In this document: positions 43,161 to 51,378 of the stretch, piece by piece
How positions within the stretch are numbered: the stretch's first letter is position 1
How the letters are laid out: each line of letters begins with the position of its first letter
Origin: an uncultured Paracoccaceae bacterium
GTDB taxonomy: Bacteria; Pseudomonadota; Alphaproteobacteria; Rhodobacterales; Rhodobacteraceae
Direction: 5' to 3'
DNA: 64,000 nt
Assembly (NCBI GenBank): GCA_947499715.1
Contig: CANMPL010000003.1
Location: 310,001 to 374,000, forward strand
Notes under the pieces: generated by a model
Database searches by the model: none
Told to the model about the DNA's origin: nothing
The model's input: the letters and a program-made list of their open reading frames with translations, nothing else
Program-made: the position numbers and the translations under genes

Positions 43161-43744
43161 GCCGTCAAATCCTTGAGCCAGACCTGAAGCGCCTTTGGCG
43201 TGGCCCGCTTTGCCCCGACATCGCGCCAGGAAAATTCCGCAATCGCACCCGCAACCGGCGCATAGCCACGCTTGCGCCAAAAGCCATCCAGCGGGACGTA
43301 GTCCACCGGGCGTGCAGGGTGATCACCGGGGCGGACAACACCACAAAACATCGCATAACGGCGGCCCATCGCGCGCGCCTGCGCTTCTCTCACTTCAAAG
43401 AATTTGTGCCCGGCACCCTGCCCCCGATACTGCGGCAAAAGCACACTTTCAGCGCAATAGAACACCTCTGACGGGTCATAATCCGGCAGGGCATCCCGAA
43501 AGTCATCGGCGTGATCTTCAAGAGCCATGCCGGTTGCCGCCCCCACGATCCGCCCTTCGGACCGGGCCAATACGATCACGCCAGCCGCAGCATTGGCGTA
43601 ACCGGACAAATAGCGCTGCTCATAGGCCATGTGACCATCATAAAGGTACGGCCAGTCGCGAAACACCCGGACCCGCAAGTTTGCCAGATCAGAAACCACC
43701 CGGTCGATCCGGTAGCCGGTGACGGTTTCAAACGTCAGGCTCAT
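43157..43744 (-). CDS. GNAT-family N-acetyltransferase
   Basis: 195 residues from the ATG at 43744, coupled to the preceding gene. Acetyl-CoA motif LLPQYRGQGAGHKFFEVREAQA (about residues 102-123), preceded by GRIVGAATGMAL. YVPLDGFWRKRGYAPV near the C-terminus is typical of GNAT proteins paired with or fused to nitrilases. Substrate unknown. Confidence 0.9.
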   Translation of the reverse strand: MSLTFETVTGYRIDRVVSDLANLRVRVFRDWPYLYDGHMAYEQRYLSGYANAAAGVIVLARSEGRIVGAATGMALEDHADDFRDALPDYDPSEVFYCAESVLLPQYRGQGAGHKFFEVREAQARAMGRRYAMFCGVVRPGDHPARPVDYVPLDGFWRKRGYAPVAGAIAEFSWRDVGAKRATPKALQVWLKDLTA

Positions 43745-44139
43745 GACACCTGACGCAGCCAATCGGCCAGATTGTAGTAAGTGGTGACGCGACAAATCTT
43801 GCCATCGCGCAGCGTCATCATCGAGGCGCCGGGCAAACGGTAGGTCTGCCCCCGCGCCGCTGGCAGGCCCGCATCGGTTTGCAGATAGGTGCCATTGACC
43901 ATGAATTCCGCCGCCCCGCGCGTCCCGTCAGGGGTTGCGAACACCACAATATCGGTGAGGTTTTCAGCATAACAGCGGTTCATATGCGCACAAAATTCCG
44001 CAAACCTGTCGCGGCCAATGCGCACCTCGCCTTCGTTAACGTGATGGGCCACATCGTCCGTCAAACACGCGAGCATGGCATCCATATCGCCAGCGTTGAA
44101 GGCCTCAAAATAGCGGTTCAAGACATCAGCTGCCGTCAT
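43741..44139 (-). CDS. NTF2-like/SnoaL-type protein
   Basis: 132 residues. Single cone-shaped alpha+beta domain: VLNRYFEAFNAGDMDAMLACLTDDVAHHVN and MMTLRDGKICRVTTYYNLADWL, as in ketosteroid-isomerase-like NTF2 proteins. Start at the second ATG (44139) places GGAG 6 nt upstream; the first (44142) is too close. May be an enzyme or binding protein of the GNAT/nitrilase pathway. Confidence 0.87.
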   Translation of the reverse strand: MTAADVLNRYFEAFNAGDMDAMLACLTDDVAHHVNEGEVRIGRDRFAEFCAHMNRCYAENLTDIVVFATPDGTRGAAEFMVNGTYLQTDAGLPAARGQTYRLPGASMMTLRDGKICRVTTYYNLADWLRQVS

Positions 44140-44142
44140 CAT

Positions 44143-44613
44143 TCACTCCATCGCGGGTCCGAAACGGGCGGTTAGCCGTTCGATGATCTGGTCGCGGGCC
44201 TGACGATAAAGCGCCAGACGCGACTCGCGGTTGTCGCCCATGCCCGTGGGGTCAAGGATCGGCCAATATTCCACCTCAAGGTGGTAGAATTGGGTCAAAT
44301 CCAGTGCCCGCCGCTGGCTGGCAGGCGACAGGGCAAGGACAAGATCGAAAGACGACAGATCGTCGCCCCAATCTTCCATTTCGTCAAAGGACCGGCTGCG
44401 ATGCCGGTCCAGTTCAACGCCGATTTCCTGACAGACGGTGATGGCAAAGCCGTCAATCTCGAGGTCATTCTTGACCCCGACTGATTGGATATAGCAGCGC
44501 ATGCCATAAAGCTTTTTCATGATACCTTCGGCCATAGGGGACCGCACGGCATTGTGGTCACAGCAAAACAGCACCGATTGCGGCAGTGGCTGAATGACTG
44601 ATGCTTCACCCAT
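44143..44613 (-). CDS. Low-molecular-weight phosphatase-family protein
   Basis: 156 residues. Active-site loop LFCCDHNAVRSPMAEG (about residues 15-30) fits the C-x5-R-S consensus, and WPILDPTGMGDNRE contains the general-acid aspartate. Either a protein tyrosine phosphatase or an arsenate-reductase-like relative; no arsenic genes are nearby. 2-bp gap from the UPF0262 gene, so operonic. Confidence 0.9.
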   Translation of the reverse strand: MGEASVIQPLPQSVLFCCDHNAVRSPMAEGIMKKLYGMRCYIQSVGVKNDLEIDGFAITVCQEIGVELDRHRSRSFDEMEDWGDDLSSFDLVLALSPASQRRALDLTQFYHLEVEYWPILDPTGMGDNRESRLALYRQARDQIIERLTARFGPAME

Positions 44614-44615
44614 CC

Positions 44616-45095
44616 TCAGCCCCCGAAATGTAGCACGCAGATCAGGGTAAAGAGACGGCGGGCGGTGTCGATATCAACGTCAGCCTTGCCTTCAAGCCGC
44701 TCTTGCAACACGCGCGCGCCTTCGTTGTGAATACCGCGCCGGGCCATATCAATGGTCTCAATCTGGCTGGGCGGCAGCGATTTGACCGCGTCGAAATAGC
44801 TTTCGCAAATCTGGAAATAGTCTTTGACGACCTGCCGGAACGGCCCCAGCGACAAATGAAAGGCACCGTCAACACCGGTTTCCACATCGCTCAGGTCAAA
44901 CACCAGCCGCCGATCCTTGATCGACAGATCAAGCCGGTAAGGGCCAGCGGGCACTTCGCGGCCTTCACGGGCGATCATGGCAAAGGCGTTGTCTTCCAGC
45001 AGATCAAACATCGCGACCCGCCGTTCCTGTTCAATTTCAGGTGTTGGCGCGGGCAGGCCTGCATCATCAAGATTGATTTCAGCGATCCTGCTCAT
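44616..45095 (-). CDS. UPF0262-family protein
   Basis: 159 residues. ERRVAMFDLLEDNAFAM and GPFRQVVKDYFQICESYFDAVK, then DMARRGIHNEGARVLQERL match UPF0262, an alphaproteobacterial family almost always located after hisD. Function unknown; soluble. Its ATG overlaps the hisD stop. Confidence 0.93.
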   Translation of the reverse strand: MSRIAEINLDDAGLPAPTPEIEQERRVAMFDLLEDNAFAMIAREGREVPAGPYRLDLSIKDRRLVFDLSDVETGVDGAFHLSLGPFRQVVKDYFQICESYFDAVKSLPPSQIETIDMARRGIHNEGARVLQERLEGKADVDIDTARRLFTLICVLHFGG

Positions 45096-46402
45096 GCGCC
45101 CTCTCCGTTCAGGCGATCCAGCCGGGCCTGCACAGAGAGCCCATGCGCCTCTAGACTTTCTGAGGTGGCCAGCCGCACAGCTGCCGGGCCGATGGCGGCC
45201 AGCGCCTGCGGCGTCATCTGCGACAAAGTTGTACGTTTGATAAAGTCCATCACCGACAGCCCGCTTGAAAACCGCGCTGACCGGGCCGTGGGCAGCACAT
45301 GGTTTGGACCGCCAATGTAGTCACCAATCGCTTCGGGGGTAAACCCGCCAATAAAGATCGCCCCGGCATGAGTGAACCTGGCCGAAAGCGCCTCTGCATC
45401 TTGCGTGCAAACCTCAAGGTGCTCCGGTGCGATCCGGTCAGACAGGGCGACGGCCTGATCCATATCCGCGACCGTGATGATCGCGCCATAGTCGCGCCAG
45501 CTTGCCCCTGCGATGGCACGGCGTTCCAGCGTCTCAAGCCGGGCCGCCACGGCTTTTGCCACCGCTTGGCCAAAGCTTGCGTCATCAGTGATCAGGATCG
45601 ATTGTGCGCTTTCGTCATGTTCAGCCTGCGAGAGCAGATCCAGTGCGATCCAGTCGGGATCGTTGTCGCGATCGGCAATCACCAGAATCTCTGACGGGCC
45701 CGCAATCATATCGATACCAACCTTGCCAAACACCCGACGCTTGGCAGCCGCCACAAAGGCATTGCCCGGGCCGGTAATCTTGTCCACCGGGGCAATCGTC
45801 TCGGTGCCATAGGCAAGGGCTGCGATCGCTTGTGCGCCACCAATGCGGTAGATCTCATCGACGCCGGAGATCCGCGCCGCAAGCAAGACAAGCGGGTTTA
45901 CTGCGCCATCAGGCGTGGGCACAACCATCGCAAGCCGTTCCACCCCCGCCACCTTGGCCGGGATCGCGTTCATCAAGACCGAAGACGGATAAGTCGCAAG
46001 CCCGCCGGGCACATAAAGCCCCGCCGCCGAAACCGGCGTCCAGCGCCAGCCCAGCCTGGCACCCACGGCGTCTTCCCATATGGCATCCTGCGGCATCTGG
46101 CGCGCGTGATAGGCGCGGATCCGCTCGGCTGCCAATTCAAGTGCAGCACGGTCCTCTGCGCTCACCGCCGCGCAGGCTTCATCAATCTCGGCCCCGGAAA
46201 ACCGCATGTTCTGCGGGCTGAGCGTGACGCGATCAAACTTTTCCGTCAGCGCCAAAACGGCGGCATCGCCGCGCGCGCGCACATCGGCAATGATATCGGC
46301 CACAACCGCATCAACATCCGGGCTATCTTCGCGCTTTGCTGCCAAAAGGGCCGCAAACTGCGTTTCAAAATCACCTGATGTGGTGGACAAAAACTGCGGC
46401 AT
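45092..46402 (-). CDS. hisD: Histidinol dehydrogenase
   Basis: 436 residues, full length. Signatures: GLYVPGGLATYPSSVLM (about residues 128-144), IGGAQAIAALAYGTETI, GPGNAFVAAAKRRVFG, DMIAGPSEILVIAD (about 230-243) and the zinc-ligand region AEHDESAQSILIT. Oxidises histidinol to histidine with NAD+. Starts a five- to seven-gene minus-strand run (hisD-UPF0262-LMWP-NTF2-GNAT-peptide-nitrilase). A terminator separates it from DUF2948. Confidence 0.97.
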   Translation of the reverse strand: MPQFLSTTSGDFETQFAALLAAKREDSPDVDAVVADIIADVRARGDAAVLALTEKFDRVTLSPQNMRFSGAEIDEACAAVSAEDRAALELAAERIRAYHARQMPQDAIWEDAVGARLGWRWTPVSAAGLYVPGGLATYPSSVLMNAIPAKVAGVERLAMVVPTPDGAVNPLVLLAARISGVDEIYRIGGAQAIAALAYGTETIAPVDKITGPGNAFVAAAKRRVFGKVGIDMIAGPSEILVIADRDNDPDWIALDLLSQAEHDESAQSILITDDASFGQAVAKAVAARLETLERRAIAGASWRDYGAIITVADMDQAVALSDRIAPEHLEVCTQDAEALSARFTHAGAIFIGGFTPEAIGDYIGGPNHVLPTARSARFSSGLSVMDFIKRTTLSQMTPQALAAIGPAAVRLATSESLEAHGLSVQARLDRLNGEGA

Positions 46403-46479
46403 GGGCCCTCTCCTTCGCGCGCGTCATACAAGGCCTACAGCGCTGCTGCAATGCGGTGGGGTCCATTCTTCTTTTGGCC

Positions 46480-46506
46480 AAAAATATCCCCGCCGGAGGC
46501 TCCGGC
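46480..46506 (-). terminator. Terminator after the DUF2948 gene
   Basis: Minus strand GCCGGAGCCTCCGGC followed by GGGGATATTTTT: perfect stem with U-rich tail about 90 bp after the DUF2948 stop. Shares the CCCGCCGGAGGC core with 35599-35617. Confidence 0.75.
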
Positions 46507-46597
46507 AGATCAACACCTACCGCGGTCAAATCCTTCGCGCTGACACCGCCCCATACGCGACCAAAACAATGTCGTGCGGCGCAGCCGCGCAATCAGG

Positions 46598-47074
46598 TCA
46601 ATCGCCGTGATCTGGGACCTGGCGAGAGGGTGCGACATAGGGGCGCGTGACGTCTTTCAACATCACCTCCAGGGCTTCGACCTGACAGGCAATTGCACCG
46701 TCACCGGCCAATGTAATCAAGACCTCGCCTGCGCCATCTTCCGCGGGCTCGAACGCTAGCGACAGCACGCTCAACACTGTGTCAGCATCGCCCTGCGGCA
46801 CACCCTGACTGCGCACCGCTTGCACATCATTGATCATCAAGACCGCCTGCACCCGCTCAAAATCGCGGCGGCGCGCAGCAGCGCCGGGCGCGTCTTCCCA
46901 GCGGAAACGATTAAGTAGGATCGCAAAGCGTCGGTCCCGGCGCGTAAACTGCATTTCTGACCCCGGAAAGACCGCGTCTTGCACCAAGGCAGATATGACC
47001 TGTAAATCCTCCCCGTCCCGCGCGATCAGGCGCAGGGGCGCTTCGCCGCCGTCTTCAAACCTTGCGTCACTCAT
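46598..47074 (-). CDS. DUF2948-family protein
   Basis: 158 residues. [26 protein letters not shown] and [16 protein letters not shown] are typical of DUF2948, a family found downstream of murA and upstream of hisD in alphaproteobacteria. Soluble, function unknown. Start overlaps murA stop by 4 nt. Confidence 0.92.
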   Translation of the reverse strand: MSDARFEDGGEAPLRLIARDGEDLQVISALVQDAVFPGSEMQFTRRDRRFAILLNRFRWEDAPGAAARRRDFERVQAVLMINDVQAVRSQGVPQGDADTVLSVLSLAFEPAEDGAGEVLITLAGDGAIACQVEALEVMLKDVTRPYVAPSRQVPDHGD

Positions 47075-48339
47075 GACCCGGGCACCCGTTCAATCTGTGC
47101 GCCGACCGCGCCGAGTTTCTCTTCGACATGCTCGTATCCGCGATCAAGGTGATAGACACGGTTGACCTGCGTCACACCTTCCGCCGCCAAACCGGCAAGG
47201 ATCAAAGACACAGACGCCCGCAGATCCGTCGCCATCACCGGCGCGCCCTTCATGCGTTTGACGCCCGTCACAGTCGCTGTCCCGCCCTGCACCTCGATCT
47301 CGGCACCCATACGGATCAGCTCTGGCGCGTGCATAAAGCGGTTTTCAAAGATCTTCTCTTCCAGCACCGATGTTCCATCGGCAATACACAGCATCGCCAT
47401 CATCTGCGCCTGCAGGTCGGTCGGGAAACCGGGAAACGGTTCAGTTGTCACATCCACTGCGCGCGGACGATCACCGGTGCGTTTCACCGTCAGCCCCTCA
47501 GGCGTTTCGGTCACTGACACGCCCGCCATCTCGAGCTTTTCAACAAAGCTTTTGACCAGTTCCAGGCGTCCGCCCACACAGGTGACTTCACCACCGGCAA
47601 TCACCGGTGCCAGCATATAGGTACCAAGTTCGATCCGGTCGGTCACAACAGGGTGCGTGGCGGCACCCAGCCGGTCCACACCCTGCACTTCGATGGTCGA
47701 GGTGCCGTCGCCCGAAATCTGCGCGCCCATCGATCGCAAACAGGTCGCCAGATCCACGATCTCTGGCTCGCGCGCCGCGTTTTCGATCAGCGTTGTGCCT
47801 TTAGCCAACGTCGCCGCCATCAGCACGTTTTCGGTCGCCCCGACAGAGGCAAACCGCAACGGCACTTTCGCGCCCTTCAAGCCACCTTTGGCCTGTGCAT
47901 GAAGATAGCCGTCTTTCAATTCAATCGTAGCGCCCATCGCCTCAAGCGCTGTGACGTGAATGTCCATCGGGCGGGCCCCAATTGCGCATCCCCCCGGCAG
48001 CGACACGGTCGCCTTGTGGTGACGCGCCAAAAGTGGCCCCAAAACAAGGTTGGAGGCACGCATTTTGCGCACAATCTCGTAATCGGCTGTGGTTGACGTC
48101 ATCGCATGAGAGGACAGCACCTGCACCTTGCCGTCCTGCATCGAGGTCACTTCGACCCCAAGCGACTGCAAAAGCGCTGTCATCGTCTTGATGTCAGACA
48201 GGCGCGGCGCATTGGTGAGCGTCAGCGGTTCCTCTGACAACAGGGTGACCGGCATCAGCGTCAGAGCCGCATTTTTGGCACCGGCGATATTAATCTTACC
48301 ATTCAGCGGCTTACCGCCCGTTACGCGTATCGAATCCAT
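47071..48339 (-). CDS. murA: UDP-N-acetylglucosamine 1-carboxyvinyltransferase
   Basis: 422 residues, full length. [22 protein letters not shown] at the N-terminus, catalytic cysteine in [17 protein letters not shown] (about residue 117), and [21 protein letters not shown] (about 305). First committed step of peptidoglycan synthesis, transferring enolpyruvate to UDP-GlcNAc; the cysteine form is fosfomycin-sensitive. Preceded by a 48-aa basic peptide gene 6 bp upstream. Confidence 0.98.
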   Translation of the reverse strand: MDSIRVTGGKPLNGKINIAGAKNAALTLMPVTLLSEEPLTLTNAPRLSDIKTMTALLQSLGVEVTSMQDGKVQVLSSHAMTSTTADYEIVRKMRASNLVLGPLLARHHKATVSLPGGCAIGARPMDIHVTALEAMGATIELKDGYLHAQAKGGLKGAKVPLRFASVGATENVLMAATLAKGTTLIENAAREPEIVDLATCLRSMGAQISGDGTSTIEVQGVDRLGAATHPVVTDRIELGTYMLAPVIAGGEVTCVGGRLELVKSFVEKLEMAGVSVTETPEGLTVKRTGDRPRAVDVTTEPFPGFPTDLQAQMMAMLCIADGTSVLEEKIFENRFMHAPELIRMGAEIEVQGGTATVTGVKRMKGAPVMATDLRASVSLILAGLAAEGVTQVNRVYHLDRGYEHVEEKLGAVGAQIERVPGS

Positions 48340-48345
48340 GCCTGT

Positions 48346-48492
48346 CTACTCTTTCTCATCTGCCTCGGCCGCCTTGCGGGCGCGAGCCTGTGCCTTGCGT
48401 TTTGCCATATTCGCCTTGAGCGCCGCCTTCAGTCGGTCGTCGCGGCTTTGCTGCGGTTTGTCCCCGCCTTTTGTCTTTGGCTTATCGGTCAT
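48346..48492 (-). CDS. 48-residue lysine/arginine-rich protein upstream of murA
   Basis: ATG at 48492 with AGGGG 3-4 nt upstream; MTDKPKTKGGDKPQQSRDDR at the start and KANMAKRKAQARARKAAEAD towards the end. Highly charged, helical, possibly RNA- or membrane-associated. Six bp before murA, same strand. Too short for the ORF track. Short basic proteins at this position seem common in the lineage (from memory, not checked). Confidence 0.7.
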   Translation of the reverse strand: MTDKPKTKGGDKPQQSRDDRLKAALKANMAKRKAQARARKAAEADEKE

Positions 48493-48576
48493 CCGCCCCT
48501 GTTACCAGCACCACCAAAAACCGTCCAGAGAGGGCTTGCACCATCGCGCGTAAACGTCTAATTCCGCGCCACGGAT

Positions 48577-48651
48577 GCTGTGGTAGCTCAGTGGCAGAGC
48601 ACACCCTTGGTAAGGGTGAGGTCGAGAGTTCAATCCTCTCTCACAGCACCA
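48577..48651 (+). tRNA. tRNA-Thr (GGT)
   Basis: GCTGTGGTAGCTCAGTGG at the 5' end, anticodon loop CTTGGTA (anticodon GGT), T-arm GAGAGTTCAATCCTCTC and encoded CCA. The acceptor stem GCTGTGG/TCACAGC pairs with one G-U. Its last 28 nt are repeated twice downstream. Confidence 0.97.
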
Positions 48652-48875
48652 TCCACCCATCGTATTCTCGCTTAACTCGCGCAGGTGGTATCTGTTGGGC
48701 TTCGACGTTCGGGCCCGCAAGCGGACCCTGCGTGCGAGAGTTCAATCCTCTCTCACAGCACCATCCACCCATCGTATTCTCGCTTAACTCGCGCAGGTAG
48801 TATCTGTTGGGCTTCGACGTTCGGGCCCGCAAGCGGACCCTGCGTGCGAAAGTTCAATCCTCTCTCACAGCACCA
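48624..48875 (+). repeat. Tandem 112-bp repeats carrying the tRNA-Thr 3' end
   Basis: The tRNA 3' segment GAGAGTTCAATCCTCTCTCA...CACCA starts at 48624, again at 48736 and, as GAAAGTTC, at 48848: an exact 112-bp period. The 84-bp linkers between are nearly identical (one visible change, GTGGTATC to GTAGTATC). Each linker folds as GCGCAGG/CCTGCGT enclosing GGGCCCGC-AA-GCGGACCC. Not CRISPR-like. Period is not a multiple of three. Confidence 0.92.
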
Positions 48876-48914
48876 TCCGCCCTCTTTTTGAAGCGAACCA
48901 AACGCAGTCGATGC

Positions 48915-49355
48915 TTAGTTTCTTCCGCGCTCGCAGATTTTCGCGCGCGGGTCCAATGCCACGAATTCCTGCGCGGTAATCCGGTGAATTTCCGTGTGCG
49001 GAATGTATTGCCATTCTTCGAGGAATTTCCGTTTGATGCCGCCACGCATATAGCGGGCCATTTGCGGGTTGCCGATGGGGCCGACGTTCACGTTGGAGCC
49101 ATGAAAACCAATCATTGTCTTATGGCCAAGGCAGGCATTGGGCAGCGAGATAAAGATCACACAGGCCGAATTGCAGTGGTTTCGGATCTCAACCCGACCG
49201 CCCCAGGCCGCTAACATGGCGCGGTCAGCCTCTGCGCTGATCAGTTGACCACCGCCGTCGCGGCGTATGACGTAAGGTTCAGTCGTCGGCGGCGGGCGAC
49301 GGTCCGTGCAAGCGCCCAAAGCGCAGGCCAAAGCCAACCATGAAAACATTCGCAT
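48915..49355 (-). CDS. Envelope lipoprotein with ClpP/SDH-like motif
   Basis: 146 residues from the ATG at 49355 (AGGAG 4 nt upstream). Signal MRMFSWLALACALGAC with lipobox LGAC. VEIRNHCNSACVIFISLP (about residues 53-70) and KTMIGFHGSNVNVG carry a serine after CN and a GFHG histidine in the arrangement seen in ClpP-like periplasmic proteins. Catalysis is not proven. Coupled to the saccharopine-dehydrogenase-like gene by stop/start overlap. Confidence 0.78.
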   Translation of the reverse strand: MRMFSWLALACALGACTDRRPPPTTEPYVIRRDGGGQLISAEADRAMLAAWGGRVEIRNHCNSACVIFISLPNACLGHKTMIGFHGSNVNVGPIGNPQMARYMRGGIKRKFLEEWQYIPHTEIHRITAQEFVALDPRAKICERGRN

Positions 49356-50956
49356 CACTCTCCTTCCTGATCCGCGCGCACCAATGAACCGCGATATCTG
49401 ACGATCAATTGCCCGGTCAGCGGCGCATGCAAGGCGACATCAAAGTGAAATTGGCCGTCTTGATCGGTTTCCTGTGCGACGCTTCGGGGCAAGCACCATT
49501 TGGGAAGAGGAATACCAAGAATCCGCCCACCACTCACGGGGAAATGCAGGGCACCGGCATCAACCCGCAGATCAAGATCAAAGGTCATCGGGCCAAATGT
49601 TTCGGTCATCCCCCTGGGCCCGTGTCGTAGGGTTGAACGAAAGATCTGACCGCCAAAATCGCGTTGCCAGACCTCTGCCCCATCGACGGGCGTTTTGGTG
49701 ACGGTTAAGGGCACGTCCAAAGCGGCCGGAGGAAACTGAACCACCGCTGCGATCAAACGCGGCCAAAGGCCGGTGCCACGGTCAACCCGCGCCCTGCCCT
49801 GCCAGCGCCGGGGTGCGACGGTTTGATGGCTGACCTTTACCGCCGGTGGCAAACGGTCGAAGTCAGATCCCAGGGCGCTCGCAAAAAGTGTCTCTTTGCG
49901 CGACGTCTCAACCGTGGTTGTCGCCGCTAGGTCATCAAGTGCTGTCGTGATGGCATCAAGCGAAACCTCTGCCAACGCAGGCCGCGCACCCGGTGCGATT
50001 CCCAATGGCGCACGTAAAAGCGCACGCGCGGCAATGCCGGGCACGAAAGGCCCCTCGCCCCGCGTCACCAAGAGCCGCCAGTCGTGGTGGGTGCCGTCAT
50101 CCATGATGACCCCGACCGCCATGCCGCCCACATCGGTGCCGAATGGGGCCAGCAGTTTGGCGGCGTGATAGGTCAGCGCGACCGGCATCGGAAAGGTCAG
50201 GTTGTGCCGCATCCAAGAGAGAACCGCGAGGCCCCGGTTCATCAGCCCGAGTTCCAACCCGGCATGAAAGGTCACAGTGCGTGCCTTGAAAAAGGCGGGG
50301 AACAGCGCCTGATCCGGCACGCCAATGACATAGCCAAGCCGGGTGACGCCGCCGCCAAGGTCAAAGCGCTGCGGATCTGACCAGGACCGAAATGGCGCGG
50401 CTGCGCCGTCAATGCTTTGGGTCATTGGGCGGCCTGCCTGATGCAGGATGCTTTCGACCACAGCGCGGCCGCGGGGCGCGCGGTTGCCGGGCAAGATCGC
50501 GCAGTGGATTGCGTCAATCTTTCCGCCCTGCGCCAGCGACGCGACCACGGCAGAGGATAATGCGGGCACGCTTGAGACACCCGACAGCGCAAAGACCCCG
50601 GCCGCCTTGGCATCCTCGTCCAGCGCAGTAATTCCTGCGCAAAAGTGCGCGTCGTCTGCCAGATCAAGGTAGTTCACGCCTTGCGCGATGCAGGCACGCG
50701 GCAAGGCATAGGGATCACGGCCATAGGCATGAAACGGCCCGGCGGCGTCGATGATGACGTCCGGTTTCACAGACCATAGCGGCGTCAGATCCCCGGCCCG
50801 ATCCACCACCAAGGCGGTCGCCTTGAGGCGCGTGCAAAGTGCAGCGAGCGGGGCCAGACGCCGCCCAGCGACCCAGACGTCGTGACCGTCGCGCAAGAGC
50901 ATCTCTGCCAGGCGGGCACCAAAGACGCCTGCGCCGCCGATGATGACGACCTTCAT
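49355..50956 (-). CDS. Saccharopine dehydrogenase-like oxidoreductase with C-terminal DUF4166 domain
   Basis: 533 residues from the ATG at 50956 (ORF-track start is 50 residues early). Rossmann start MKVVIIGGAGVFGARLAEML, then VIIDAAGPFHAYG and VNYLDLADD typical of the saccharopine dehydrogenase NADP-binding family. Residues about 360-533 form a DUF4166 domain (RDFGGQIFRSTLRHG, LDLRVDAGALHFPVSGGRILG). Substrate unknown, perhaps lipid- or polyketide-related. Coupled to DUF393 upstream and to the lipoprotein downstream. Confidence 0.87.
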   Translation of the reverse strand: MKVVIIGGAGVFGARLAEMLLRDGHDVWVAGRRLAPLAALCTRLKATALVVDRAGDLTPLWSVKPDVIIDAAGPFHAYGRDPYALPRACIAQGVNYLDLADDAHFCAGITALDEDAKAAGVFALSGVSSVPALSSAVVASLAQGGKIDAIHCAILPGNRAPRGRAVVESILHQAGRPMTQSIDGAAAPFRSWSDPQRFDLGGGVTRLGYVIGVPDQALFPAFFKARTVTFHAGLELGLMNRGLAVLSWMRHNLTFPMPVALTYHAAKLLAPFGTDVGGMAVGVIMDDGTHHDWRLLVTRGEGPFVPGIAARALLRAPLGIAPGARPALAEVSLDAITTALDDLAATTTVETSRKETLFASALGSDFDRLPPAVKVSHQTVAPRRWQGRARVDRGTGLWPRLIAAVVQFPPAALDVPLTVTKTPVDGAEVWQRDFGGQIFRSTLRHGPRGMTETFGPMTFDLDLRVDAGALHFPVSGGRILGIPLPKWCLPRSVAQETDQDGQFHFDVALHAPLTGQLIVRYRGSLVRADQEGE

Positions 50957-51357
50957 CCGATCAACCGTGCGCGCAGGGCCGGATCTGGCAAGGCACAGAT
51001 ATCGCCACGTCCAAACATGGCATAACGGTTGCGCGCTACGCGGGCATAGAGCCAGCCACGCGGGCGCGGTGGGATCAGGCGCAAAACGGATAGCAGCCGC
51101 CCCCAACCGCCCGACCGTTCACCGACGCGGATCACCGCATCAAAGTCCCGCCAGACAGTGCCATCTTCGATGAAAAGCCAGGTGTCGGGGTCAAGCGGAT
51201 CAAGGTTATTGTCGCGCAGCAACTGCTGGCCCATCTCGGTCTGGATCGGGCAAATGCGGATATCCCCGCGCCGGTCGAGCCGGTGGATCATGCGCGCGCC
51301 AAAGCTGCAAAGCGCGCAGGTGCCGTCCATGACGGCGATGGGCGAGGTGGATGACAT
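50953..51357 (-). CDS. DUF393 (DCC-motif) thiol-disulfide oxidoreductase-like protein
   Basis: 134 residues from the ATG at 51357 (AAGGG 7 nt upstream); an ATG at 51378 directly after the RT stop is an alternative. VMDGTCALCSFGARMIHRLDRRG (about residues 9-31) is the DxxCxLC signature of DUF393. IRICPIQTEMGQQLL and DTWLFIEDG follow the family pattern. Redox function predicted only. Lies 21 bp after the reverse transcriptase gene. Confidence 0.9.
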   Translation of the reverse strand: MSSTSPIAVMDGTCALCSFGARMIHRLDRRGDIRICPIQTEMGQQLLRDNNLDPLDPDTWLFIEDGTVWRDFDAVIRVGERSGGWGRLLSVLRLIPPRPRGWLYARVARNRYAMFGRGDICALPDPALRARLIG

Positions 51358-51378
51358 ATCAATCCCTTCACATGCCAT

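Noticed and set aside
48577-48651. tRNA-Thr as an integration site of a genomic island
   Set aside because: No integrase, and the 3'-end copies are only 112 bp apart with no cargo between them.
48624-48880. CRISPR-like array
   Set aside because: Linkers are identical rather than unique and the repeated unit is the tRNA-Thr 3' half.
48471-48891. Overlapping ORFs running through the 112-bp repeats
   Set aside because: The 112-bp period shifts frame each unit and the sequence is explained by tRNA 3' ends and structured linkers.
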